DNA of 64,000 nucleotides. It comes from Pirellula staleyi DSM 6068. Lineage in GTDB: Bacteria > Planctomycetota > Planctomycetia > Pirellulales > Pirellulaceae. A program made the position numbers and the translations under genes. Location: assembly GCF_000025185.1 (NCBI RefSeq), contig NC_013720.1:1426001-1490000 (forward strand), given 5' to 3'. Positions 26,424-35,152 of this stretch are shown piece by piece. Position 1 is the stretch's first letter, and the number at the start of each line of letters is the position of its first letter. The notes beneath the pieces are model-generated. The model searched no databases and was not told the DNA's origin. It saw only the letters and a list, made by a program, of their open reading frames with translations.

Positions 26424-29129
26424 ATGACTACACGATACTGGATGCTTCCACTGGTTAGCCTGTTGTTTCTTTGCCATGCGTCGCCATCACACGCGCAGGT
26501 CGATTACGGCAAGGTTAGCCCGTGGGATCAACGAGCGGAATCGGGACCGGACGCGCAAGTGCCTGGCTGGTTCTACAACCTCGGCATCACCGGGTTGCGG
26601 GCACAATTGGTGGCCGACGAACCGAAGGCCTTGCTGATCAAGTATGTCTTCCCTAAGTCGCCTGCGGATGGCCAAGTCAAGATCGGCGACCTGATCGTCG
26701 GCGCGGGCGGAAGGATGTTCCAAGAGGATCACCGCAACGGATATGGTGAGAAAGTGTTCGGGGCCGACGGGCCGATCTCGGAACTCGCTCAGGTGCTCGA
26801 AGAGTGTCAAAGCGCCGATCGCAAAGGAAAGCTCACACTCACGCTACGGCGCGGCAATCAAATCGTTGACGTCAGCCTGGATGTCGGAACCAAGTACGGA
26901 ACGTTTGCTCCCACGTTCCCCAGCGACTGCCGAAAGTCGGACCTGATACTCGCCGAGCTGCTTCAGTACCTTGTAGACCATCAGCGGCAGGATGGCTCCT
27001 TCGGCGACCCAGTTCATGACACGTTCGCGCCGCTGGCCTTACTAGCAAGTGGTGAAGCGAAGTACCTGCCGGCCGTCGAGCGGAACGTGAAGTATCACTG
27101 CGGCGTGACCAAGGCGAAAGACTTGGGGTTGCCCAACTGGTACTACATGAGCACTGCGATTGTCCTCAGCGAGTACCACCTCGCAACCGGCGACAGATCG
27201 GTGTTGCCAGACCTTCAGAAGGTTCACGATCTGATGGCGAAGGGGCAGTACCTGCACATGTCGCAGATTAATCCGCAGGCGAAGAAATCTCACCCGGATT
27301 CGTTCCCAAAAGGGCCGCAGGATTCGCACGGCGGCTGGGGCCACAACCCGGGCTTTGAAGGGTATGGTCCAATTGCCATGCTCACTGGCCAAGGGGCGCT
27401 GTCGTATTCCCTCATGCACCGCTGCGGGATCACGATCGATCGCATGAATCACGATGCCGCGTATGACTTCCTCAAACGGGGAACGGGGGAGAACGGCTAT
27501 GTCTGGTACGGCGATCAAAAGGGCGGAGGTCCGGACAACTGGGCCGACATGGGCAGAACCGGTGCTGCAGGCATCGCGAACTTCCTCAGCCCTTACAACG
27601 GCAACGCCTATCGGGAGCGAGCGCTTTCGCATGCCAAGGTGATCGGTGCACACCCGCAGAGCTTCCCCGACACCCACGGTTCGCCGATGATGGGCATGGC
27701 CTACACGGCGCTCGCCGCGAGCGTCGACGCCGACAGCTTCCGCAAACTCATGGACGCGAACCGCTGGTGGTTCACGCTGGCCCATTGCACCGACGGCAGT
27801 TTTTACTATCAACCGAATCGTGACAACTCCTACTATGGCTCTGACTCTCGGACACTCGCCTCATCGGTGACGGCGTTCATCCTGACAATTCCCAAGCGTG
27901 GCTTGGTAATGACCGGCAAGGAAGAGAGGGGTGTTCCCAAGCCGGTTTCTAAGGCTGGCAACTCGGCTAAGCCGCTCAAGGTGTTTATCCTCGCCGGACA
28001 GTCGAACATGCAGGGTCACGCCGCCATCTCGACGTTCGACTCGCTCGCGGATGACCCGCAGACAGCACCGCTCCTAAAGACGATGCGCGGTCCCGATGGC
28101 AAACCACGCATCTGCGAAAAGGTCTGGATCTCATCGGTCGGTTGCCTTGGCGACGCCTACTCCGATCTGACCGAGGCGAAAGGGAAACTGACGGCCGGGT
28201 TTGGTGCCCCCGAGCATAAAATCGGCCCAGAGTTCACCTTCGGCCTGACCATGGAGCAGCGGCTCAGCGAGCCCGTGCTTATCATCAAGACCTCTTGGGG
28301 AGGACGAAGTTTGCACACCGATTTCCGCCCGCCGAGCGCGGGGCCTTTCGTCCTGGCAAAGGAAACTCAGGAACTTTGGGACAAGCATCCCGAGGGTGCC
28401 CACGGCATTCCGAAAGCCGAGGATCGGCCCAAGTTTTATGCCGAAAAGACCGCCGCCACCGGCGTTTTCTACCGCGAGATGATCGCGCACGTGAAAATGG
28501 TGCTTAAGGATATCAAGCGGGTGGTGCCCGACTACGACGAGAATCAGGGGTACGAGTTGGCCGGGTTCGTCTGGTTCCAAGGATTCAATGATTATGTTGA
28601 CGGCGGGGTGTACCCCAAGCAGAACACGGCAGGCGGGTATGAGTTGTACGCCGATCTGCTCGGCCACTTTATCCGCGACGTGCGAAAAGACCTGTCTGCC
28701 CCGAAGCTGCCGTTTGTCATCGGCGTCATGGGCATCGACGGTATGAGGGGCAACAAAATTGGCCCAATGATGCACTTCCGCGAAGCCCAGCGTAAACCGT
28801 CGACCCTCGACGAGTTCAAAGGCAACGTGTTCGCTGTGGAGACAGCGCCGTTCTGGGACGACGACCTGGAGGCTTTTGTCGAGCGGAAGGAGCGGGTGTA
28901 CGACAAACTGGAACAGGAGTTCCGTAAGGCGAATCCGATGCCCACCGAGCCCAAGAAGGAAGCTGCCCGCAAGAAGGCCCTGGACGAAGAGTTCAAGCCG
29001 GACGAGTTGAAGCGGCTCAGCACAGGCGTGTCCAACGGCGGCTACCACTACCTCGGTGCTGCCAAGATCATGGCACCCATCGGAAAGGAGTTCGCCGAAG
29101 CTCTCGTCGGAGTCGATGCGGTCAAATAG
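26424..29129 (+). CDS. DUF6288-like terpenoid-cyclase-fold protein fused to a SASA esterase
   Basis: 901 residues from ATG 26424, which directly precedes the signal peptide (LPLVSLLFLCHASPSHAQ); earlier in-frame codons lie in the upstream gene. Residues ~40-170 include a PDZ-like part (KSPADGQVKIGDLIVGAGG). Residues ~180-490 are a DUF6288-type helical toroid domain (LVDHQRQDGSFGDPVHDTFA, GGWGHNPGFEGYGP). Residues ~515-895 are a SASA/DUF303 esterase: FILAGQSNMQGH (nucleophile Ser), IKTSWGGRSL, FVWFQGFNDYV, and a closing SNGGYHYLGAAKIM with the catalytic His. The two domains usually occur as separate proteins. Probable secreted glycan-deacetylating enzyme with an accessory domain. Confidence 0.88.
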   Translation: MTTRYWMLPLVSLLFLCHASPSHAQVDYGKVSPWDQRAESGPDAQVPGWFYNLGITGLRAQLVADEPKALLIKYVFPKSPADGQVKIGDLIVGAGGRMFQEDHRNGYGEKVFGADGPISELAQVLEECQSADRKGKLTLTLRRGNQIVDVSLDVGTKYGTFAPTFPSDCRKSDLILAELLQYLVDHQRQDGSFGDPVHDTFAPLALLASGEAKYLPAVERNVKYHCGVTKAKDLGLPNWYYMSTAIVLSEYHLATGDRSVLPDLQKVHDLMAKGQYLHMSQINPQAKKSHPDSFPKGPQDSHGGWGHNPGFEGYGPIAMLTGQGALSYSLMHRCGITIDRMNHDAAYDFLKRGTGENGYVWYGDQKGGGPDNWADMGRTGAAGIANFLSPYNGNAYRERALSHAKVIGAHPQSFPDTHGSPMMGMAYTALAASVDADSFRKLMDANRWWFTLAHCTDGSFYYQPNRDNSYYGSDSRTLASSVTAFILTIPKRGLVMTGKEERGVPKPVSKAGNSAKPLKVFILAGQSNMQGHAAISTFDSLADDPQTAPLLKTMRGPDGKPRICEKVWISSVGCLGDAYSDLTEAKGKLTAGFGAPEHKIGPEFTFGLTMEQRLSEPVLIIKTSWGGRSLHTDFRPPSAGPFVLAKETQELWDKHPEGAHGIPKAEDRPKFYAEKTAATGVFYREMIAHVKMVLKDIKRVVPDYDENQGYELAGFVWFQGFNDYVDGGVYPKQNTAGGYELYADLLGHFIRDVRKDLSAPKLPFVIGVMGIDGMRGNKIGPMMHFREAQRKPSTLDEFKGNVFAVETAPFWDDDLEAFVERKERVYDKLEQEFRKANPMPTEPKKEAARKKALDEEFKPDELKRLSTGVSNGGYHYLGAAKIMAPIGKEFAEALVGVDAVK

Positions 29130-29143
29130 CGCGCAGCCGTTGG

Positions 29144-29938
29144 TTACTCCACCTTAGCCAAGAGTGGCAGTCGTTCACGAGTCGATACTACTACCCCGCC
29201 TGGCTTTTCGATGGTAATGGCGAACATGAAGGGGTCTTGGACATATAGCTTCGCATTGATTGGGATGATGACTTCTTCGGTTGATGTGATATCGAACACC
29301 CCGCCATCAATCGGCGTCTTGTCACTCTGATTTTTGTCGAAAATCCAGAGCTGATACTGTTCTTTGGTGGGCGTGTTTACCGGCAACCCTCGAAAGCGCA
29401 TGAACCCCTGTTGCTGCGGAGCACTCCAGACCACGTCGCCTGTTGCACCATCGCTGGGCGTAGGCCCTGGAGACCATTTTGCTTGCACAAGGCCTTGATT
29501 CGCAGCGATCAATTCCGCTCGCAGTTGAGCGACGTCAGGGCGTACTGTGTCCGTCGGTCGGTTAGCGATCCAAGTAAAAACCGCAAGCATCAGGCAGATC
29601 GCTGAAACAAACCAAGGGAGATAGTTTTTTCCACGAAGCGTCGTTGCCGGGTAGGTGGAGGGTTTGGCTAACGAGACAACAGGCTTTGCATCCAACTCTT
29701 GCGAGGCTCGAATTCGAATCGCTTTGCGCAGATGTTCCGGCAGTGGTTCCGATTGCGTGTCCGACCAAACCACATCAAGGGAAGCGACCACCGTGTCCAA
29801 CTGATTGAGTTCTTCGGCAGTGATTTCACGGGTCAACTCGTCGTACTCCGTTTTTTCTTCTGCGGTCAGGCCAAACAGCAGGTGTGCCGTCTGTAGATCT
29901 TGCCAGCGATTCGCGTCCGGGGTTGGGTGTTTGCTCAT
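29144..29938 (-). CDS. RskA-type anti-sigma factor
   Basis: 264 residues. N-terminal ~90 cytoplasmic residues form an anti-sigma-like helical domain (LLFGLTAEEKTEYDELTRE). One membrane helix lies near 108-128 (PWFVSAICLMLAVFTWIA). The outer part matches RskA (VVWSAPQQQGFMRFRGLPV, YQLWIFDKN, FAITIEKPGG). ATG at 29938 overlaps the sigma factor stop by 4 bp, so the two are co-translated. It would hold the sigma factor inactive at the membrane until a signal arrives. Its 3' end is 14 bp from the convergent DUF6288-SASA gene. Confidence 0.9.
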   Translation of the reverse strand: MSKHPTPDANRWQDLQTAHLLFGLTAEEKTEYDELTREITAEELNQLDTVVASLDVVWSDTQSEPLPEHLRKAIRIRASQELDAKPVVSLAKPSTYPATTLRGKNYLPWFVSAICLMLAVFTWIANRPTDTVRPDVAQLRAELIAANQGLVQAKWSPGPTPSDGATGDVVWSAPQQQGFMRFRGLPVNTPTKEQYQLWIFDKNQSDKTPIDGGVFDITSTEEVIIPINAKLYVQDPFMFAITIEKPGGVVVSTRERLPLLAKVE

Positions 29939-30501
29939 AGCGCTTCGACTCCTTCAAGACGCCGCTGGCTGCGGACTTGCATGCAATTTCGGAGTTGTAA
30001 CAACCCACGCCGTGCGTGCGTCTTTACCGTCCCCAGAGCTAGCCCCGTTTGTTCGGCAATTCGCGATTGCGGCAAGCCATGATAGATGGAGAGTTCGAGT
30101 ACTTTCCGTTCGTCGCTCCTTAGTCCCTCGAGGCAAACCACGGCACGCGCCCCTTCCTCGGCCAATTCCATGTTTGACGTTTGCGGGGGAGCCGCATATT
30201 GCAACGCGAGTTCGTCGATCGGTTGGGATTCCAGTTCGCGGCGCGATTTACGCAGCCGATCGATCAATCGACGACGGGCGAGCATGGCCACGAAGTTCGG
30301 TTCACTGGCGAGGTCTTCGCGAAACCGATCCGCATTTTTCCACAAGTCAACGAAGATCTCTTGTACGGCGTCTTCTGCATCGGCTACCGAGGAGGAGAGT
30401 CGGCGGGCAAGCGACCAGACAAGGCCACCATATCGGTCGATACATTCGTCAACCGCCCGGGTATCACCACTGGCAATGCGTGTTAACAGCGGCACTTGCA
30501 A
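29935..30501 (-). CDS. ECF sigma factor, SigK-like
   Basis: 188 residues. Region 2 is YGGLVWSLARRLSSSVADAE, then DAVQEIFVDLWKNADRF. Region 4 is LRSDERKVLELSIYHGLPQS, then RIAEQTGLALGTVKTHARRG. The start is a TTG at 30501 after AGGAGG (GTG two codons on is an alternative); a weak start could keep levels low. Coupled to the RskA-type anti-sigma gene and following the fasciclin gene by 86 bp, the standard unit in many planctomycetes and proteobacteria. Confidence 0.92.
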   Translation of the reverse strand: MQVPLLTRIASGDTRAVDECIDRYGGLVWSLARRLSSSVADAEDAVQEIFVDLWKNADRFREDLASEPNFVAMLARRRLIDRLRKSRRELESQPIDELALQYAAPPQTSNMELAEEGARAVVCLEGLRSDERKVLELSIYHGLPQSRIAEQTGLALGTVKTHARRGLLQLRNCMQVRSQRRLEGVEAL

Positions 30502-30587
30502 ATCAACCTCCTCTCACAAAGCGTGAAATGAGGCGAGGTCGGTAAGCATACCAACCTCGCCATGGTTTTCCACGATCGAGCTGCCTA

Positions 30588-31073
30588 CTACTTGGGCAGG
30601 ATCACCGCATCAATTACGTGAATAACTCCGTTGCTGGTCTCAATGTCGGTGTTCACAACATTGGCACCATCGACACTCACCTTTCCCTCGTTAACCGCAA
30701 TCTTCACCGCAGAGCCTTGCACGGTCTTGGCCTCGGTGAGCTTCACAACGTCTTTGGCCAAAACTTTCCCCGGCACAACGTGATAGGTCAGAATGGCAAC
30801 CAACTTTTGCTTGTTCTCGGGCTTCAGTAACGATTCCACTGTTCCTTGGGGAAGCTTGGCAAAAGCTTCGTCGGTCGGTGCGAATACGGTGAACGGCCCC
30901 TTGCCCTTCAGGGTTTCAACGAGGTCGGCCGCTTGCACAGCAGCGACCAGCGTCTTGAAGCTACCAGCTCCTACCGCCGTATCCACAATATCCTTCTGGT
31001 CCTCGGCAACTGCCAATACCGAGGCTCCCAAAACAACAACTAACGACAAGACACTGGCAACAAACGATTTCAT
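30588..31073 (-). CDS. Secreted fasciclin-domain protein
   Basis: 161 residues. Signal peptide 1-23 ([20 protein letters not shown]). One FAS1 domain follows, with [20 protein letters not shown], the [15 protein letters not shown] box, [15 protein letters not shown] and the closing [16 protein letters not shown]1 domains serve in adhesion or, in this genomic setting, as probable targets or signals of the adjacent sigma/anti-sigma pair. A plausible AAGGAA ribosome site precedes the ATG. Confidence 0.95.
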   Translation of the reverse strand: MKSFVASVLSLVVVLGASVLAVAEDQKDIVDTAVGAGSFKTLVAAVQAADLVETLKGKGPFTVFAPTDEAFAKLPQGTVESLLKPENKQKLVAILTYHVVPGKVLAKDVVKLTEAKTVQGSAVKIAVNEGKVSVDGANVVNTDIETSNGVIHVIDAVILPK

Positions 31074-31502
31074 GTTCAGATTCCTTTTCTCAGTCGTACA
31101 AAGTTTTCAGGGTGAAAAAACGATTCCGTCGACACTTCTGAGCGGCTCGTAAGGTTATTCGCAGAACATTGGCCGGCGGATTCAAAATAAAATCGAAAAA
31201 CAACTGCTTGTCACGGATTCAACGACGGACCCCCACCCCTCGCCGCCGCGTGATAGATCACTGCTTAGTAGCTAAGGCAACGACGGTTGTTTCATGCGTA
31301 CTTGAACAAGCCGAGCAAGAGCCCCTTGTCATGAAAAAAGTTTCCTCAACCCTTTTCCTTGTCCCAAGGTCAAACGAAATGATCGGCTATTTTCTGGAAA
31401 AACCATTTTTTTGAATCCGCGATCTTGATTCCCGCGAACACTTTATCGTGCCCCACTTGGGGGTCAGACAGAAAGACCAAACAACCAAGCGGAACCACGT
31501 AA
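31074..31502. other. Divergent intergenic region
   Basis: About 430 bp between the minus-strand fasciclin gene and the plus-strand SUMF1 gene. It presumably holds promoters in both directions. An A/T-rich stretch around 31170-31205 and 31330-31415 is notable; no gene or RNA is recognised. Confidence 0.5.
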
Positions 31503-33530
31503 ATGAAAACACTACTGAAATCACTCGCTGTAATTGTTGTCATGGCAAGCCTGGTAGCGGCACAAGAAAATGCAGCCAAGCCAGCCATCGTCGATACCAC
31601 TGGTGAAGAGGCTTACGCAAAGCTTAAGGGAGGCCGTGCCGGGGAGGAGCGTGAGTTCGAGATCGCGCCCGGTGTAAAGATGAAGTTCGTCTGGTGCCCG
31701 CCTGGTGAGTTCGTGATGGGGAGCCCGCCCTCCGAGGAGCGCAGGGAAACCAGAGAAGCTCAGGCCAAAGTCACCCTGAGCAAGGGCTTTTGGATCTCAA
31801 AAACCGAAGTGACCCAGTCGCAGTGGACGGCGGTGATGGGGAGCAATCCACTGGATGGCATAGGCCCCTACGGCAAGCCTCACCCCGAGAAGAACAAAAG
31901 TCCCCATCTCCCTATCGTGGGCGTCAGTTGGGACGACGCCCAGGTGTTTATGGAAAAGGTGAATTCCACGCTTGGGAGCGAGGATGGCGGAAAGATGTCT
32001 TTGCCGACCGAAGCGCAGTACGAATACGCGGCGCGAGCGGGCGAGACAGGAATGTACCCCGGAGGCAGTCTGGATGAGGTGGCGTGGCACGATGGCAACA
32101 GCGGCGGTTATCCAAAACCGGTAGGCACGAAGAAGGCGAATGCCTGGGGCCTGCACGACATGAACGGGAGTGCCTGGGAGTGGGTTCAGGATTGTTACTT
32201 CGAGGAATTGCCGAGCGGAACGGATCCGATTGCCAAGGAAACAGGTCCCGATCGGGTGATCCGGGGCGGCTGCTGGTTCAAGGAAGCCACCCGCTGCAGA
32301 CTGGCGACCCGTAGCTATCGGTGGCAGGGGGCGAGTCAATGCTTCAGTATCGGGTTCCGGATGGTTCGTAATAGCTGGCCGGTGGAGGTTTCCAGGGCAG
32401 CCATCGACCCCGAGATTAAAGGTCAAAACGTCACCAAGGTCTCCTACAAGGGTTCATCTTCCGAGCAGTCGTTTGAGCAGACCGGACCCAAGAGTTGGAA
32501 GAGCGGGAAAGCAGTCTACAACGAGGTGAAACGCAGCGAGTGGAATGTGCATCTCCAGCGGGCCGCTGAAGTCGACGAGCGAGTGCAAATCGACCTCTCC
32601 CAAATGACGATTCATTTTCGTGGTCAGGGGCCGAAAGAGGTGCTCCCGATCTTGAGTGCGTCAAAACAGCTTTCTGCCGCAGCCGAGGCGGCGATAGAGC
32701 AAGCTCGACTGAGCAGTGCCGAATCCGCAGAGTCACGGGCTGATCAGGGAATTACCAACAGCATTGGTATGAAGCTGGTGCCGATCGCTAAGGGAAAATT
32801 TCAAATGGGCTCGCTGTATAGAGAAGAGGGTTACCAGTTCGCAGAGCAACGGCACGAAGTCACACTCACTCGGCACTACTACCTGGGCGCTTTCGAGGTG
32901 ACTCAAGCCCAGTATGCGAAGCTGATGGGCAACAACCCTAGTAAATTTCAAGGAGACAATGTCAATAACGTTGATAGCTCGAATCATCCCGTCGATCAGG
33001 CTTCGTGGGAGGACGCTGTCGAATTCTGCAAGAGGCTTTCAGAGTTGCCCGAGGAGAAGGCGGCCGGTCGGGTGTATCGCTTACCGACGGAGGCGGAGTG
33101 GGAGTACGCCTGCCGAGCTGGTAGTCGCGCCCCTTTCGGGTTTGGAGGGCTGGAATTAGCTGACGACTACGGCTGGTTCTCTTCGAATTGTAAAGGCATA
33201 TCGCAGCCGGTCGGCAAGAAGGAGCCGAACGCCTGGGGTCTGTATGACATGCACGGCAATGTGATGGAGTGGTGCAGCGACTGGGCCGGTGATTACCCCG
33301 AGGGCCCGGTCAGCGATCCCACCGGCCCCAAGGAGGGCTTTAGCCGAATGATCCGTGGCGGCGCTTGGTTGACGCCCGCAATGTTAGGGAGGTCAGGGAA
33401 CCGGGCCTTTCATTTCCCTTCTGATACTCGCTCCGACTACGTCGGCTTCCGCGTGGCCCTGAGTTCCCCAGAAATGTCCAAGCAGTCGGCTCCGTCGCAA
33501 GACAAGTCAAGCGGAGCCGGGCGGAACTGA
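31503..33530 (+). CDS. Protein with two formylglycine-generating-enzyme-like (SUMF1) domains
   Basis: 675 residues. Signal peptide 1-20 (LAVIVVMASLVAAQ). SUMF1 domain 1 spans ~55-300: MKFVWCPPGEFVMGSP, ISKTEVTQSQWTAVMGSNP, LPTEAQYEYAARAGE, WEWVQDCY, VIRGGCWFKEATRC. A linker of ~120 residues includes a C-type-lectin-like or unknown strand set. SUMF1 domain 2 spans ~425-655: MKLVPIAKGKFQMGS, EVTQAQYAKLMGNNPS, LPTEAEWEYACRAG, VMEWCSDW, MIRGGAWL. True FGE has a pair of copper-binding active-site Cys after RGG; domain 1 keeps one at the expected place, domain 2 none, so neither should convert sulfatase Cys to formylglycine. More likely a binding or structural role. Confidence 0.9.
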   Translation: MKTLLKSLAVIVVMASLVAAQENAAKPAIVDTTGEEAYAKLKGGRAGEEREFEIAPGVKMKFVWCPPGEFVMGSPPSEERRETREAQAKVTLSKGFWISKTEVTQSQWTAVMGSNPLDGIGPYGKPHPEKNKSPHLPIVGVSWDDAQVFMEKVNSTLGSEDGGKMSLPTEAQYEYAARAGETGMYPGGSLDEVAWHDGNSGGYPKPVGTKKANAWGLHDMNGSAWEWVQDCYFEELPSGTDPIAKETGPDRVIRGGCWFKEATRCRLATRSYRWQGASQCFSIGFRMVRNSWPVEVSRAAIDPEIKGQNVTKVSYKGSSSEQSFEQTGPKSWKSGKAVYNEVKRSEWNVHLQRAAEVDERVQIDLSQMTIHFRGQGPKEVLPILSASKQLSAAAEAAIEQARLSSAESAESRADQGITNSIGMKLVPIAKGKFQMGSLYREEGYQFAEQRHEVTLTRHYYLGAFEVTQAQYAKLMGNNPSKFQGDNVNNVDSSNHPVDQASWEDAVEFCKRLSELPEEKAAGRVYRLPTEAEWEYACRAGSRAPFGFGGLELADDYGWFSSNCKGISQPVGKKEPNAWGLYDMHGNVMEWCSDWAGDYPEGPVSDPTGPKEGFSRMIRGGAWLTPAMLGRSGNRAFHFPSDTRSDYVGFRVALSSPEMSKQSAPSQDKSSGAGRN

Positions 33531-33708
33531 GCCGATGGCGATTGAAATTGGTCTGAATCGGGTGACCTGGAAGAGGTTTACAGCACTGAACAACATTTGC
33601 TCTATACGTTGCGTGCACTCGCCCCCGTGACCACTTGAATGTCTCCGGCGTCGTGTCAATCTCCGAGTTTCTAGAAGACTTGGAGTAGGGACAACTATTT
33701 GGGACACG

Positions 33709-34434
33709 CTATTTTTGAATTTGAGGCTTGGGGCTTTCGAGATAGGTGAGCATGGCGTGTGCTGGAGGGTTGTTAGCATTCATCGAGAGAGCGGTGCGGA
33801 GCGCTGTTTTAGCCTCTTCGGTTTTGCCTTGTCGGGCTTTGATCATGCCGATATTGCTGTGTGCTGCTGCCGGACCAGACACGGCTGCGAAAAGATCAAA
33901 GGCCTCCTGGTACTTCATTTGCTGAGCGAGGGCGATGGCAAGATTGGTCTTGGCGCGATCGTTCGTGGCATCAAGTGCAACAGCTTGACGCAAGTGCAGC
34001 TCGGCCTCGACGAAGTTGCCGTGGCGTTTGTGGAGACAGCCATAGTCGTTCAGCAGATTGGCATCGCCGGGAAGCTTTTGAATTGCAAGTCGATACTCGT
34101 CAATCGCTTTCGAGTATTCCCCTTGACCATCGTAGAGTGCGGCGAGGATTCGCGAGTAATCAACCGCCTCAGGATCGAGTGAACGAGCCTTTTGGTACAG
34201 CTGAATTGCTTCGGTAAGATGTCCCTCTTGCACTAGCTCTCCAGCGGTGGTGAGACATAACTGCACCGTTTGTGAAGTGGGAAGCTCGTCGAGTTTTTCA
34301 GACGAGGCTTTCGAGACCACTGGTGCTGTGGGAATCGCCGGTTTTTTGAGACCCATGCTCGCGCAGCCTGTAGTAGCTGTGAGCGCAATCAGGAAGATAG
34401 CAACAGAGCTATTGGGCTTGAGCGGTATGAACAT
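33709..34434 (-). CDS. tadD: TadD-like TPR lipoprotein
   Basis: 241 residues from ATG 34434; upstream in-frame residues are not leader-like. Lipoprotein signal: FLIALTATTGC with the lipobox Cys. About four TPR units follow (GELVQEGHLTEAIQLYQKA, LYDGQGEYSKAIDEYRLAIQ, HGNFVEAELHLRQAVAL, then ALAQQMKYQEAFDLF). TadD pilotin-like proteins help the outer-membrane secretin of Tad systems. It is the last gene of the pilus locus, 38 bp after the previous one. Confidence 0.85.
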   Translation of the reverse strand: MFIPLKPNSSVAIFLIALTATTGCASMGLKKPAIPTAPVVSKASSEKLDELPTSQTVQLCLTTAGELVQEGHLTEAIQLYQKARSLDPEAVDYSRILAALYDGQGEYSKAIDEYRLAIQKLPGDANLLNDYGCLHKRHGNFVEAELHLRQAVALDATNDRAKTNLAIALAQQMKYQEAFDLFAAVSGPAAAHSNIGMIKARQGKTEEAKTALRTALSMNANNPPAHAMLTYLESPKPQIQK

Positions 34435-34471
34435 CGAAGTGCTTCCTGCAAAATAGCTACGGATAGCTTGA

Positions 34472-35065
34472 CTAGTACGAACCAAAGCCACCGGAACTGC
34501 CAAAACCGCCACCCGACGATGGTTGGCCCAATTGTCCGCCGCCATTTTGCCCGCGACTGGAGTTTCCTCCAGAGAAATAGCCGCGTGTTACTCGAATCGA
34601 TTCTTGACCAAGCATCCCTTCCGCATCGGGATTGGCCGTGATCACACGCTCCTCTGCGCCAGGAACTTCCCGAATAATCAAGTACTGCATGATCTCGGCG
34701 CGGCGTGCTTCGTTCAGCGCTGCATCGCTCGTCGGTTCAATCACCACGGTGAAGGGTTCGGTTGCCATCCGCTTGGCGAGCGATAGCAAGTGGTCGCGTC
34801 CGGCATCGCTCAATTGGGCTGTCCGGTCGATCCATTCTTTCTCGTAGATAGCAAAGTCATCCTGTTCGGCGCGGGTCATCTGCGCCTGTTGCCACTGACA
34901 ACTATAAGTGCCAATGGGCTGAGGAATTGCTCCTCGCGGCACTTCGTCGCCACACTTGCCAATGCCGAGAAAATCGTCGGTACACCGACAGCCTGTCGCT
35001 AGCGAGATCGCTCCTAGGGCCAGCAAGCGACCAATCAGGCTTCGTCGGTTGATTTCGTTCGCCAT
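34472..35065 (-). CDS. Tad-locus lipoprotein of unknown function
   Basis: 197 residues from ATG 35065 (NRRSLIGRLLALGAISLATGC follows, a leader with lipobox Cys and a twin Arg); a longer start at 35110 is less likely. The middle is helical (LSDAGRDHLLSLAKRMATEP), then a peptidoglycan-binding-like EARRAEIMQYLIIREVPG, and a Gly/Ser-rich C-terminal tail. I do not recognise a named family. Position between the secretin and TadD genes suggests a role in the outer part of the Tad machine. Confidence 0.85.
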   Translation of the reverse strand: MANEINRRSLIGRLLALGAISLATGCRCTDDFLGIGKCGDEVPRGAIPQPIGTYSCQWQQAQMTRAEQDDFAIYEKEWIDRTAQLSDAGRDHLLSLAKRMATEPFTVVIEPTSDAALNEARRAEIMQYLIIREVPGAEERVITANPDAEGMLGQESIRVTRGYFSGGNSSRGQNGGGQLGQPSSGGGFGSSGGFGSY

Positions 35066-35152
35066 GTTTCTCTCACTTGCATCCTTGCCGCGAGCTTTGA
35101 TCGAAGACAAGCACCACGCTGCATTTTGCCATTACTGCTTGCAGCCATCGCA

